In this document: positions 1 through 9,924 of the stretch, piece by piece
Numbering within the stretch: the first letter of the stretch is position 1
Layout: every line of letters starts with the position of its first letter
Made by a program: the position numbers and the translations under genes
Assembly (NCBI GenBank): GCA_951812925.1
Contig: OX638368.1
Coordinates: 72,078,422-72,142,421 of the forward strand
From: Calliopum simillimum
Lineage: Eukaryota; Arthropoda; Insecta; Diptera; Lauxaniidae
DNA: 64,000 bases
Reading direction: 5' to 3'
The notes under the pieces: generated by a model
What the model saw: only the letters and a program-made list of their open reading frames with translations
What the model was told of the DNA's origin: nothing
Database searches by the model: none

Positions 1-581
1 TCTTTTCCAATTTTGTTTTTGATTTCATAAATTTGGCGTTGAAAAAGTGCGATTCTGGACTGGGTCTTAACTTCGTCCCTTTTGATAATGTTTATTGTGG
101 AATCAATAATTGAGGTTTGGTTTCGAAGAAGGCTAATTGCGTAGTTGTCATTATCCTTCAGTTGAATGATTGTGTTCGACATTTCCTCTGCGTAATCTGA
201 ATCCAAGACTCCAAATAATGTGTGCGCTACGTTCCCTATAAAGTTGACTGCTGCTCATTTGTGTCGTTTTGTAGAAATTAGCGTTTGATCCTGCAGTAGC
301 TCGTTACTTGTGTGTTCAAAGTGTGAGATAAGGGAATTGCAAGCCGATTGTTGTTGCCATTCGTTGCATAACTGTTGAAGAGCTGCTGTTCCATTTTGAA
401 GAGCGTCCAAAAACGGTTTTAAATCATAATACACGATCATTTTCCATTCAGCTGTTGCAATTTTTGTGGATCCTATGGATTCGAAGAATATGCCAATGTC
501 GTTGCCAAACTGAGTTATGTTTATTGGATTACATATAGCAAGAGGTAGTAACAATAGAGTCATAATAATTGTTAGTAACAA
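1..581 (-). pseudogene. env-like glycoprotein gene of BEL-1, broken by a stop and cut by window edge
   Basis: The ATG at 581 starts a hydrophobic leader (about residues 1-17, a leucine-rich run ending near AICNP) typical of a signal peptide, followed by a soluble-looking segment with several cysteines. A basic KR-containing stretch follows at about residues 105-108, directly before an in-frame TGA (255-257). Beyond the stop the same frame stays open for 84 codons to the window edge and holds a LFGVLDSD-like motif, as seen after the furin-type cleavage site in baculovirus-F-like envelopes of insect retroelements. Inference: an envelope fusion protein, inactivated at or next to its cleavage site. 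The gene starts 42 bases after the pol stop, so it would probably need its own splice or start. The C-terminal half, with the expected transmembrane anchor, is not in the window. Confidence 0.7.
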
Positions 582-622
582 CGGGCTTGTAGTTGTTCGG
601 ACTCTTTTGTTCGGTGGAGGGC

Positions 623-3190
623 TTAAATTTCACCTTGACCGTTTTCTGGATCCGTGTTTGGTTGTGAATCCTTTTCTTCGATTACTGGGAACAGTGGAGC
701 TAACCTGGTTATCGGACGCTTGATGGATCCTGCTGATGTTTTGACATCCACTACTCGAACTTTTCCATCGTCTCCCTTGTATACCTTGAGAATTCGTCCT
801 AAGGGCCATTGAAGTGGGGGTACGTTATCCTCCTTGATGATCACCAAAGTATCTTCCTTGATGTTTGCATATGTATCCTTCCATTTGTTTCGATGCTGCA
901 ATTCACTAAGGTATTCGTTATTCCAACGTTTCCAAAACTCTTGCTTGATATGTTGTACCAGGTCCCATCTGGCCAAGGTTGTCATCTTCGTTTCTATAAT
1001 TTTTGAATCTATTGGAGATGTTAGTGGTTCTCCAATAAGAAAATGACCAGGCGTAAGGGCTGCGAAATCATTTGGGTTAGATGACATAGGAGTTATTGGT
1101 CTTGAGTTGAGTATTGCCTCCACTTCGACTATAACAGTTTCTAGTTCTTCATAAGTTAAGGAGGCGGTTGATACGCTGCGAATTAAGAGATGTTTAGCTG
1201 ACTTGACTGCTGCCTCCCAAAGTCCTCCAAAATGTGGTGCCCTAGGTGGAATAAAATTGAAAGTCATTCCTCTCTCGCTGCATTCCCTGGTAATCTTGTC
1301 CTGTGCTGGTTTTGAATGAATTATTTCTGTTAAATCGGTTAGCTTGTTGCAGGCACCAACGAAGTTTGTGGCATTATCACAGTATAAATTCTGGCAATGC
1401 CCTCGTCGACCAATAAATCTTTTAAGTGAACCAATGAATGCATTAGTAGTGAGATCACTTACAATTTCTAGGTGGACTGCTTTTGTAGCAAAACAACAAT
1501 ATACTGCAATATAAGCTTTTTGCGGTCGCTTTCCTCGTACTTTGTAGTGTATCCATATTGGTCCACAGAAATCCACTCCGGCATTCAGAAATGGACGGGA
1601 AGGTTGTACTCGTGTTGCTGGAAGATTTCCCATGAGTTGCTGAAAAGTTGCAGGTTTACTTCTAGTGCACCTGACACAATGTTGAACTATTGATCGTGCC
1701 ATTATTTTTCCTTTAATTGGCCAAAATTGTGATCTTACTTGTGCCAGCAATGTCTGAGGTCCACAATGCATATGTTTTAGGTGCAAATTTTGCATAATAC
1801 GCTTTGTTATTATGTCATTGTACGGGAGCAGCATGGGATGTTTGGCGTTATAAGATAGAATTGATGACTCTAGTCTTCCGCCAACCCGCAATAATCCATT
1901 GTTGTCTATGAATGGAGCTAAACTTGATAATGTGCTGCTTTTGTTTACTGTTCCATTGCTATTGATCTGTTGAATTTCTTCCTGAAATTCGGTTTGTTGT
2001 ACAATCTTAATAATGAGATTCAGTGACGATTCTAGTTCAGTTGCGCTGAGGACTAGAGATGATTGCTTATTTCTTGGATCCTTTGCGTGTTTTATAAATC
2101 TGAGGACATACCCAACAATCCGTTTTAGTTTTGCGAATGAATTTCCTGATTTAATGTTGTAAATGATGTCTTCGTTGTTTGCCGAACCAATGGCTGCAAC
2201 TGCAACAATTGGTTTTTGTTGTCTTCTTTCGATGTCACAATCAATTGTTAAATTGCGATCAATTGGTTTTGGCCATTGTTCTTCGTTTCCGCTTAAAAAT
2301 AATGGGCCATAAAACCACATGTTGTTGTCGTGTATTTTCTCAGGAGTTAATCCTCGGGATATTATATCAGCCGGATTTTCTTTGGAACCTACGTGTTTCC
2401 ATTGTTGTGTAGTGGTGGTTTCTTGAATTTTAGCTATTCTATTTGCAACGAATGTGTGAAACAGATTCGTTTTTGAATTGATCCAGGACAAAACTATTGA
2501 TGAATCTGTCCAAAGAAATGATGGTTTATTTTCTAATTTCAGATCATTACGGACTCTTGTTGTGAATTGTGCACCTAAAAGTGCTGCACATAACTCTAAT
2601 CGTGGTAGAGTTTGCCTTTTCAGTGGGGCAACACGACATTTTGAACATAAAAGTCTCACGGTGACGGTGTTGTTTGTAGAGACTGTCCTTATATAGATTG
2701 CTGCACCATACGCCTTTTCTGATGCGTCGACAAATGTATGAAGTTGAATAGATTTTGGTTTGTCTTGGTTAAAAACATGCCTTTCTATCTTCTTGTTGTT
2801 AAGAGTTCTCAAACCATCTTTGAATTTTAGCCATGTTGTGCTTAAATCTGCTGGAAGTTCGTCATCCCAGTTTAGTTGAAGTTGCCATAATTGTTGAATG
2901 AAGATTTTTGCTGACACCACAACTGGACCTACCAAACCGAGAGGGTCAAATACCTTGGCGAGATCTGATATAACCGTTCGCTTTGTGATTTTTGTATTCT
3001 CTAAACTACCAGTTTTTATACAAAAAACGTCTGATTTGGGCATCCAGGTGAGTCCAAGTGTTTTTATTGAAGTTTCCTCGAAATCCAAGTTGACTTCTTG
3101 ATCTTCTACTGGTATCCCTTGTAGTAATCGAGGATGATTAGCACACCATTTACGCAATTTAAGCCCTGCACTCCCCAAGAGACTTGTTAG
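623..3190 (-). CDS. pol: BEL-1 Pol, downstream part: RT tail, RNase H, integrase, DUF5641
   Basis: Continues the frame of the Gag-Pol ORF after a TAG at 3191-3193. The first potential start in frame is only a TTG, so this is the second half of one polyprotein rather than a separate gene. Visible parts: RT connection (near 3,150-2,800), RNase H beginning at FVDASEKAYGAAIY (about 2,745) with LELCAA and WTDSSIVLSWI; an integrase zinc-binding region with HLKHMHCGP and CVRC (about 1,780-1,660); and a catalytic core with Asp in VDFCGP (about 1,575), Asp in YCDNATNFVGA (about 1,380) and Glu in GLWEAAVKSAK (about 1,215). The C-terminal DUF5641 segment runs WPLGRILKVY to ITRLAPLFP. The D,D,E triad is intact. 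It stops 42 bases before the env start. Confidence 0.9.
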   Translation of the reverse strand, partial: LTSLLGSAGLKLRKWCANHPRLLQGIPVEDQEVNLDFEETSIKTLGLTWMPKSDVFCIKTGSLENTKITKRTVISDLAKVFDPLGLVGPVVVSAKIFIQQLWQLQLNWDDELPADLSTTWLKFKDGLRTLNNKKIERHVFNQDKPKSIQLHTFVDASEKAYGAAIYIRTVSTNNTVTVRLLCSKCRVAPLKRQTLPRLELCAALLGAQFTTRVRNDLKLENKPSFLWTDSSIVLSWINSKTNLFHTFVANRIAKIQETTTTQQWKHVGSKENPADIISRGLTPEKIHDNNMWFYGPLFLSGNEEQWPKPIDRNLTIDCDIERRQQKPIVAVAAIGSANNEDIIYNIKSGNSFAKLKRIVGYVLRFIKHAKDPRNKQSSLVLSATELESSLNLIIKIVQQTEFQEEIQQINSNGTVNKSSTLSSLAPFIDNNGLLRVGGRLESSILSYNAKHPMLLPYNDIITKRIMQNLHLKHMHCGPQTLLAQVRSQFWPIKGKIMARSIVQHCVRCTRSKPATFQQLMGNLPATRVQPSRPFLNAGVDFCGPIWIHYKVRGKRPQKAYIAVYCCFATKAVHLEIVSDLTTNAFIGSLKRFIGRRGHCQNLYCDNATNFVGACNKLTDLTEIIHSKPAQDKITRECSERGMTFNFIPPRAPHFGGLWEAAVKSAKHLLIRSVSTASLTYEELETVIVEVEAILNSRPITPMSSNPNDFAALTPGHFLIGEPLTSPIDSKIIETKMTTLARWDLVQHIKQEFWKRWNNEYLSELQHRNKWKDTYANIKEDTLVIIKEDNVPPLQWPLGRILKVYKGDDGKVRVVDVKTSAGSIKRPITRLAPLFPVIEEKDSQPNTDPENGQGEI

Positions 3191-6100
3191 CTATTGCTGT
3201 ATTTCTATGGCTTTACTGAGGCTGTCTGCACCACTAAGGCCATCGTCAACATAAAAATCGTCATGCAAGACTTGGGCCCCTAGTGGGTATGTGGCAGTAT
3301 TATTTTCTGCAAGTTGTTGTAAGCATTTTGTTGCTAGATATGGAGCAGCTGAAATCCCGTACGTCACAGTTTTTAGCTTGTAAATTTTTAGTGGCTCATC
3401 CTGTGATCTTCTCCAGAAGATCATTTGGAACCTTTGATCAGCTTCGTCAACCATAACTTGTCTATACATCTTTTCCACGTCTGTTGTGAACACATATTTT
3501 GGTAGCCGAAAACGAAGAAGTATAGTAAACAATTCACTTTGAACGGTGGGTCCAGTGTGTAATATGTCATTTAATGATAGCCCAGACGTTGATTTTGCTG
3601 ATGCGTCAAACACAACTCGTAGTTTTGTAGTACTACTGTCAGGCTTTAGTACATAATGATGAGGAATGAAATATTGTGGATGCATTATTTCTTCTGGATT
3701 AACTTCAACCATGTGACCCAGATCCTCGTACTGTATCATGAACTTGATGTATTCTTTTTTTATTAGTGGTGCTCTATCTAAACGTGTTTCTAATGAAAGA
3801 AACCTGCGAAGAGCTTGAGTCCTTGAGTCTCCTAGAACTGATGGATTCTCTTGGAAAGGCAACTGAACCACAAATCGTCCTTCATTATTCCTTTTTGTTG
3901 TGTTGATGAAGTAACTTTCACATTGTTTATCGTTTGGCGATAAATTTTGTCCAGGATTTTCGGGTTCATCTAGCTTCCAAAAATTTTGAAGCATATTGTC
4001 AATTCTTTCTTCATCTAGAACTGCACAAATTGCTTTGTCAACTTGCTGACGATTGATTTTGCCACCGACTACCCATCCAAGTGCTGTGTTTTGTAACGTG
4101 GGTAGCTCTGTAGACAAATGTATTTGACCACTGGTTAATAGGTCAAAGTATAATTCTGCACCAAGTAAAACGTCTACTCGTCCTGGTTGGCCAAATGTTG
4201 GATCCGCCAATGAGATGTTATCAGGAATGGACCATTGCGAAGTGTCCACCTTACAAGATGGTTGTGCTGGAACTATTTGTGGTAAGACATATGCTTCCAT
4301 TGTTGTTGCGTAAGAGCCTTTAGTTGATTCCAAGTTGAGGGTTATTCGTCGGGAACAATTTTGAGACCTTTTCCCTATTCCTTCAATGCATAGCGATGTG
4401 CGAGTTGGCGTTATCATTAGTTTTCTTACCAAGTGTTCTGTTATCAGGTTTACTTGAGAGCCTGAGTCTAAAATTGCTCTTACTTCACAGCAAATCCCAT
4501 TCAGCGCTGTCACCTTTATTTTGGCTGTTGCAAGCATTACATATCCTTGTTCGCTTGTTGTTTGTTTAATTTTTGATGCCGTGAGTGTTACTGAAGTTCC
4601 CACAGGATTGTGCTTGGTATTTGCCTTCTCTGCTTGCGTGGATTCAGCATAATTTTCTTTTGATGATGTTGCAAACTGTTTCGTCTCTAAATGCAAAGTG
4701 TTATGTCTTTTTTGACATTTAGAGCAGCTTCTTGAAGAGCATGTTTTTGCAGCATGGCCAAACTTAAGGCAGTTAACGCATCTTTTTGCTTGTTGTATCA
4801 AATTGAGTCGTTGGTTGGCTGTCATTTTCAGAAATGTTTCACAACCGAAAATTGGATGATTTTGGTTGCATACAGGGCAATTTGTTGATTGGCTATTTGT
4901 CCTAAACATTGTCAATGACTTGGCTGTTGGTGGGTTTGGCTTCACATGATTTGTGGATTGATTGCCTCCCAGAGTTTCTAAAGTTTGAAACCGATTTTCT
5001 AGAAAATGCAGAAACATTTTGATTGTCTGCATCTCCTTTGGATTTTCTAGGGCCTGCTCATACAATATATGAGTGTGACGATCCAGCTTCTTTACCAATA
5101 TGTGAAGTAAGAGTGGATCCCAGGAATCTGTCTTGATGCCTAGATTATTGATAGCCAATAAATTTTCCTGGATACAATCGTGGAAATTTTTGATGGCTCT
5201 TGCGTCAGAGCTTGTTGACGGATGCTCAACTAATTTTTGAATAAGTGCTGATGCAAGGACCCTTTTGTTGTTGAATCTTTCTTGCATCAGTTTCCATGAT
5301 GTGGAGTAATTGGCTTCACTCAGCGGGAGGTGTCGTATTAATCTCTCTGCTTCTCCTGTTACATTCGTTTTCAGGTACCACATTTTCTGGATGTCTGGCA
5401 ATTCCTGTTCATGTATCATTTTCGTGAATAGATCAGAAAATTGCTGCCAAGTTGCGTAATTGCCGTCATATTTTGGTATTGTAACCTTTGGCAACTGAAG
5501 ACTAAGGTTGTTGTTCGTGACTGAAGATTGCTGACGCCTGATGACACTGTGTTCTGTGGAAGCAGCCCGATGTTCTTGTATCGTTTGTTCCAGTGCTATG
5601 TACTCATCAAAATCATATCCGTATCGTTGAACATCATCGCACAGCTCGTAAATAGTGAGATGCAGATTTTCTATTTGAAGCCACAAATTGTTAAGTGACT
5701 CCAAATAACGACCTTGTTCTGTAGTCGTTTTGCTGGATATTTTCGTCAAAAGGCGTTGCAGTGACTCTCGAATCCCCTTCTGCCTTCTTATTGCAGTGAC
5801 AAGTTTATCCTCAGAACCAGTTTGAACTGATGAATTTGTATTCGTTATTTCGAATTTACCACCGGCGCTGTCTTCACCCTCCGTATGGTTGCTATTTGTT
5901 TGACCACGCCCTGAAGCTGCTTGTTCTTCCTCTAATGCGTGTGCCGCGTTGTTGAATATCTCTCCATACTGCTTACTTAACGCAATAACTTTGGCGAAAT
6001 AGTCCTTGGTGAAATATTCATGTTCATATGGAACATCTTCCAGCTCAAGGATCTCTGCGTTTGTTGCTTCAAACTGCTGAACAGCACTCTGCAACCGCTG

Positions 6101-6226
6101 CCTTCGGTCCTTATAGTAGTCGATACCAAATGTTTTCCTCCTTTCCGCCGAAGCTTTTTTATGGTTTGATATTATTTTTTGGATATCATCACCGACCGTT
6201 ACTTGTTTAGCGGCTAGTGCTTCCAT
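3191..6226 (-). CDS. gag-pol: BEL-1 Gag-Pol, upstream part: Gag, protease, reverse transcriptase
   Basis: 1011 codons from an ATG at 6226. The Gag N-terminus is rich in charged helices; a DUF1759-like capsid segment lies near residues 250-350 (YATWQQFSDLF, SWKLMQERFNNK). Cys/His knuckles are at about 450-510 (CPVCNQNHPIFGC, CVNCLKFGHAAKTC, CSKCQKRHNTLHL). A DUF1758-type aspartic protease carries ILDSGSQVNLIT at about 585. The reverse transcriptase starts near KLRVVFDASAKS (about 872) and has YVDD at about 994. The ORF then ends in TAG within RT, just after the palm motif, so the product would be a cut RT unless the stop is read through. The codon before the stop is CAA and the codon after is CTA. 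I read it as a nonsense mutation. Confidence 0.9.
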   Translation of the reverse strand: MEALAAKQVTVGDDIQKIISNHKKASAERRKTFGIDYYKDRRQRLQSAVQQFEATNAEILELEDVPYEHEYFTKDYFAKVIALSKQYGEIFNNAAHALEEEQAASGRGQTNSNHTEGEDSAGGKFEITNTNSSVQTGSEDKLVTAIRRQKGIRESLQRLLTKISSKTTTEQGRYLESLNNLWLQIENLHLTIYELCDDVQRYGYDFDEYIALEQTIQEHRAASTEHSVIRRQQSSVTNNNLSLQLPKVTIPKYDGNYATWQQFSDLFTKMIHEQELPDIQKMWYLKTNVTGEAERLIRHLPLSEANYSTSWKLMQERFNNKRVLASALIQKLVEHPSTSSDARAIKNFHDCIQENLLAINNLGIKTDSWDPLLLHILVKKLDRHTHILYEQALENPKEMQTIKMFLHFLENRFQTLETLGGNQSTNHVKPNPPTAKSLTMFRTNSQSTNCPVCNQNHPIFGCETFLKMTANQRLNLIQQAKRCVNCLKFGHAAKTCSSRSCSKCQKRHNTLHLETKQFATSSKENYAESTQAEKANTKHNPVGTSVTLTASKIKQTTSEQGYVMLATAKIKVTALNGICCEVRAILDSGSQVNLITEHLVRKLMITPTRTSLCIEGIGKRSQNCSRRITLNLESTKGSYATTMEAYVLPQIVPAQPSCKVDTSQWSIPDNISLADPTFGQPGRVDVLLGAELYFDLLTSGQIHLSTELPTLQNTALGWVVGGKINRQQVDKAICAVLDEERIDNMLQNFWKLDEPENPGQNLSPNDKQCESYFINTTKRNNEGRFVVQLPFQENPSVLGDSRTQALRRFLSLETRLDRAPLIKKEYIKFMIQYEDLGHMVEVNPEEIMHPQYFIPHHYVLKPDSSTTKLRVVFDASAKSTSGLSLNDILHTGPTVQSELFTILLRFRLPKYVFTTDVEKMYRQVMVDEADQRFQMIFWRRSQDEPLKIYKLKTVTYGISAAPYLATKCLQQLAENNTATYPLGAQVLHDDFYVDDGLSGADSLSKAIEIQQ

Positions 6227-6296
6227 TTTTTTTTTGTTTTATATGATTGGATTTATATTGTACCAAAACCAAAAATTTTTTATATGTTGTGAGTGC

Positions 6297-6756
6297 CTGG
6301 CTCCTGTACCAGAACTCGATGCACAATCTGAACCAGAAATTGTTTGTGTAAATGCAAACTTATGGGTCCTGGCTCCTGTACCAGAACTCGATGCACAATC
6401 TGACTCCAGAAATTGTTTGTTGATGTGTTGCGAATATCTGGCTCCTGTACCAGAACTCGTTGCCAAAATCTGACTCCAGAAATTGATTGTCGATGTGTTG
6501 CAAATATCTGGCTCCTGTACCAGAATTTGTTTGCCTGTGAGTCCAAAATTTGAAGTATCTGGCTCCTGTACCAGACTCGTTGCGTGTTTTTGTAGGGGTC
6601 ACCAAAATGTTGGTGAATCCAAAATTTTAAGTAGCTGGCTCCTGTACCAGACTCGTTGCGTGTTTTTGTAGGGGTCACCAAAATGTTGGTGAATCCAAAA
6701 TTTTAAGTAGCTGGCTCCTGTACCAGACTCGTTGCGTGTTTTTGTAGGGGTCACCA
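6297..6756 (-). repeat. tandem repeats in the BEL-1 leader
   Basis: The 17-base core CTGGCTCCTGTACCAGA starts at 6297, 6369, 6438, 6508, 6569, 6635 and 6711. The last units are exact copies of 76 bp and include the primer-site-like string GGGGTCACCAAAAT, giving three copies of that string (from about 6595, 6671 and 6747). Between the LTR and the gag ATG this looks like replication slippage of the leader. Confidence 0.85.
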
Positions 6757-6759
6757 AAA
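6744..6759 (-). other. probable primer binding site of BEL-1
   Basis: On the minus strand this reads TTTTGGTGACCCCTAC, directly inside the presumed 5' LTR end. It resembles the TTTTGGCGACC primer site of BEL-2 in this window. It is the outermost of three tandem copies; the LTR edge was placed by this site only. Confidence 0.5.
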
Positions 6760-7225
6760 TATTTTGTGTATTGTGTATTTCTAGTTTGAGCACATAAACC
6801 CAAACTAGTGTTCTTTTTGTAAAGTTGAAGATTGGTATATTCAAGCACTTTAACCTGAATATACCGTGTAATGCGAGAGACAAGTAACTAAAACATACAT
6901 TCGTTTTGAAGTTTAATTGCTTCTGATTTATTGATTAAAATATTTTACTTTATATACAATTAAAAATGCTTAACAAGATATTACAAAATATTACAAAAAA
7001 CATCAACAAAAAATATAAATTAGTACAATGGAAAATATTGCTGACTAAGCAACCAGGAATTAAATAATTTAATTTAGTAGTTACAGTAGTAACTGCAACT
7101 TAGCATAAACAATGAACAATTTGTTTATGCTGAGTTATTAAAAAATTGTTTTTACTTTAATTTTACAATATTGCGAAATTGATGAAAAATTGAATTACAC
7201 TGTGAATTTAAAAGTAGTAAAAACG
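6760..7225 (-). other. presumed 5' LTR of BEL-1 plus flank
   Basis: AT-rich and non-coding, lying upstream of the primer site where the 5' LTR must be. A hairpin (AGCATAAACA ... TGTTTATGCT) sits near 7099-7128. Without the partner LTR the outer edge, expected near 7100, cannot be fixed. Confidence 0.4.
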
Positions 7226-7491
7226 TGAAATGTTTTTAACTTTGAACAGTCGTGAAAAATACTCCAAAAGTTGCGTTTTGAAGGTATTTTTTGTATGGGC
7301 GCCAGGCGTGTCCATTAACCGATTTCGCTCATTTTCAATCTCCCGAGCTATCTTTGACGACGAAGGCTGTGTACCAAATTTCACTGAATTATCTTGCTTA
7401 ATTTTCCCAAAAAATGTATTTCCACACACAGCCAGCCAGCCAGACAGACGGACATGGCTATACCGACTCAGGAGGTGACGCTGATCAAGAA

Positions 7492-8944
7492 CAGTGATGT
7501 CGTTTGTACTCCTATAGGAGTATTTTACTCCTATTTGAGCAAGCGTACTCCTATACTCCCCTGAACCATTTTTGTACTCCTTTTCAATACTTGGTGCTTC
7601 ATTGCAAGTTTTCAATCGAAAAACATGTGTAATGCAAACTAAAATTTTCAATGATGCGTAGAGCTGGTTCACACGACAGACCATTTAATCTGTCTTAATG
7701 TGTGTGCTGCTTAATAATTTTGAAGTGCACATAATGCACAAAGATTTTAATGTTGTCTGGCAATACCCACTTTTAAATTATTTTTTAATATTTGAAAAAT
7801 TCGCAGTAAGTGAATGGCGATAATTTGGAAAAGCGTTGAAAACAAGTGAAAGTAAGTGAAAACGTTTGAATATCTCTGCAATTAAATTTACGAATTCTAT
7901 ATATTTATAACAGGTCTATAGCAAAAAAAGGAGCTGCGAACTCCAATGATGCTAGCAAATCACCAGAAACGAGGAGGTAAACGATATCAGACGTACTGTA
8001 GTATCCAGCAACAAAAGAGCACAAAACTGCTTGGTTGGAAAGTTTTAGTTGGCTCGAATCAAGAATGGGTCCAAAGAATGAAGCAAAGTCGTCTGGAAAA
8101 TATTGCCAAGTTTCGATTCCAACCAACGTCAGGCAACTGACAAGACATGAAAGTTCAAAATTTCATTCCAAGGTTGTGCTGAGCTTGAAAAATCAGACAG
8201 ACATCTCTAAAGCAGCCACATAATGCAATCAAAACTTGTGAGCTCCAAACAATTCTGTTTCTAATTCAGTACAACTTGCCATTTTTGTTGATAACCGACC
8301 TAATGGCATTAATAAAAAGGTAGCATCCGATTCAGATATGTGCAAAAACTTGCAATGCGCGAAAACAAAAGCGACCGAAATGGTCAATGCTATGCTTATG
8401 GCAAAAGATTGTGAAAATGGCAATAGTTGTGAAAATTGGGTTCCAACTCAAAAACTTTTAGCAAACTATCAAAAGCGATCTCATTATATTAAATAAGTAA
8501 CAATAGATAACATAAGTTTAATGTATGTGTTATACATAGCGTATTCCTTGAAATGTGTAAATGTCTCGAAAATCTCGTAAAGCTGTCAAAATTCATATTG
8601 GTTTTGACAACTATTAAGAGGTTTTTGAGGCATTTAGTCGTTTTAAGGACTACCCTCATAATTTTTCTGATTCTTATTCTTAAGTAATAAGTCAATAGTA
8701 TTGACTCAATACCATAAGAGAAGGAACTATTAATACGTATGAGTTTAGAATTGCAATAATAAGCAATATTGTCAGTTAAAAACTTCTACAATAAACAACT
8801 TGTAATGGATACCGTCATTAAAAATCATTTTATTCCGTCAGACGGTTTAAAAGGAACATGTTAGCATAGTACTCCCTATAGCCCAAGATACTCCCCAAAA
8901 ATCTAAAAATGAGTACCGAGATTTTTTTTGAAACGACATCACTG
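7492..8944 (+). mobile_element. hAT-3: non-autonomous hAT transposon
   Basis: Termini CAGTGATGTCGTTT ... AAACGACATCACTG are inverted repeats. The element is flanked by the 8-bp duplication atcaagaa (7484-7491 and 8945-8952) and interrupts the DINE-like repeat exactly there. The 8-bp TSD and CAG-ended TIR define the hAT superfamily. At 1453 bp it is too short for a full transposase and keeps only N-terminal coding debris. Confidence 0.92.
7990..8445 (+). pseudogene. hAT-3 transposase remnant (zinc finger and start of core)
   Basis: In the frame of 8035-8222, KYCQVSIPTNVRQLTRHESSK resembles the BED-like finger of ZBED/KIAA1586-type hAT transposases, although the first Cys of a C-x2-C pair is not clear. 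After a frame change, 8269-8445 reads VQLAIFVDNR, then SDSDMCKNLQCAKTKATEMV, like the DUF4371-type segment that follows the finger in this family. The catalytic core and C-terminal dimerisation domain are missing. Frames are broken several times, so it is non-functional. Confidence 0.55.
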
Positions 8945-9042
8945 ATCAAGAATATATATACTTTTCTATATCTGCCACGCCTCCTCCTCTGCGTTACAAA
9001 CGGAAGGACAAAGTGAATATACCCTGGGTGTAGGATATAAAA

Positions 9043-9697
9043 ATGGAAAAAAGTGAATTTCGAGTTTTGATAAAGCATTGCTTTTTGATGAAAAAAAATA
9101 CAGTGGAAACCATACAATGGATTGATAAACAATATCCGAACTCTCCTCCATCGATACAAATGAATTGCTGAATTTAAATGTGGTCGTACCAGCACAAATG
9201 ATGCAGAGCGCAGTGGACGCCCAAATTAGGCTGTTATTCCAGAAAACATAAAAAAAAATCCACAAATTAGTTATGAAGGTGACATTGTAAAGATATCAGA
9301 TGGTAGTATTTTACCATTTTACACAAACATTTGGGTATGCAAAAGCTCTGTGCAAAGTGGGTGCTGCGTGAGCTCTCAGTCGACCAAAAACAACAACGAA
9401 TTGATGGTTCAAAGTAGTTTTTGGCGCTGTTAAACCGCAATAAAATCGAATTCTATCGTCGATATGTGACAATGGATGAAACATGGCTTCACTATTACAC
9501 ACCAGAATCCAAAAGACAGTCAGCTGAGGCCTATTTTGACGAAAAAGAGAAATCGTACTATAAAAGTGGAATCGAAATGTTGGAAAATCGCTATACTCGT
9601 ATCGCCCTCGAAGACAACTATGTTGAATAATTAAATCGAGTTTGGTCAAAATTTTGTTTTTCTCCTACTTATCCTACGGACTTATTGAATGGCCTGT
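9043..9697 (+). pseudogene. internally deleted irritans-like mariner with transposase remnants
   Basis: The reading starts MEKSEFRVLIKHCFL and continues with WIDKQYPNSPPS and GRTSTNDAERSGRP, with stops and shifts. At 9464 the first catalytic block is clear: RRYVTMDETWLHYYTPESK. It then jumps directly to the C-terminal block YFDEKEKSYYKSGIEMLENR ... NYVE followed by a stop at 9628, so the two remaining catalytic Asp residues are deleted. The right end (9669-9697), CTTATCCTACGGACTTATTGAATGGCCTGT, matches an irritans-type TIR and abuts TA. The left TIR is missing; the remnant begins just after the DINE-like palindrome. Confidence 0.85.
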
Positions 9698-9731
9698 TAT
9701 ATTTCATTTTTTATATTAAACATTACTTTTT

Positions 9732-9924
9732 CATCATCGTTATATATGGGGCTTAAGAAAATCGTCCTAAACTCCTGGTTTTTAGCAAAACTATATAGTT
9801 GACAACAAATCTGAGGTCATTTTTGAGCTCAGCGACCCCAAATTACTTATAGTACCAAATTTCATCGATATCCAACCACTCCTTCTATATCTGACCATTG
9901 CTTGTATGGGCTCAACGCACTGTG
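9732..9924 (-). repeat. foldback family A, fragment
   Basis: Reverse copy of the repeat at 29,572 and 58,218 (ending GGGCTCAACGCACTGTG). It carries the shared core CAGCGACCCCAAATTA at 9830-9845. Only about 190 bases are present. Confidence 0.75.

Larger units (their letters stand above)
1..7100 (-). mobile_element. BEL-1: env-bearing BEL/Pao retrotransposon, cut by window start
   Basis: Seen: on the minus strand, in order, a leader with tandem repeats, Gag-PR-RT (6226-3191), RT tail-RNase H-integrase (3190-623) and an env-like ORF (581 to the window edge). The 3' LTR lies outside the window, so neither total length nor TSD can be read. The domain order and the DUF1759/DUF1758/DUF5641-type segments are those of BEL/Pao elements, and an env places it with the roo/Tas-like retrovirus-like members. 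Two in-frame stops (3191-3193 and 255-257) suggest a dead copy. The right limit (5' LTR outer end) is approximate. Confidence 0.85.
7226..9042 (-). repeat. DINE/Helentron-like dispersed repeat, copy 1 (split by hAT-3)
   Basis: 7226-7491 and 8945-9042 together match the first about 350 bases of the full repeats at 20,749 and 34,319, in reverse. It has a GGCT/GTCT microsatellite (CAGCCAGCCAGACAGACGG) and the terminal palindrome CCCTGGGTGTAGG-. It stops at the same internal point (GTGAAAAATACTC) as the other reverse copy at 36,527. Confidence 0.75.

Noticed and set aside
3191..3193. Programmed readthrough of TAG in CAA-TAG-CTA
   Set aside because: The context resembles known leaky stops, but it sits inside RT after YVDD rather than at a Gag-Pol border, so a plain nonsense mutation is more likely.
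6239..6681. SGTGARY-repeat proteins in the BEL-1 leader
   Set aside because: They result from the tandem leader repeats read in several frames.
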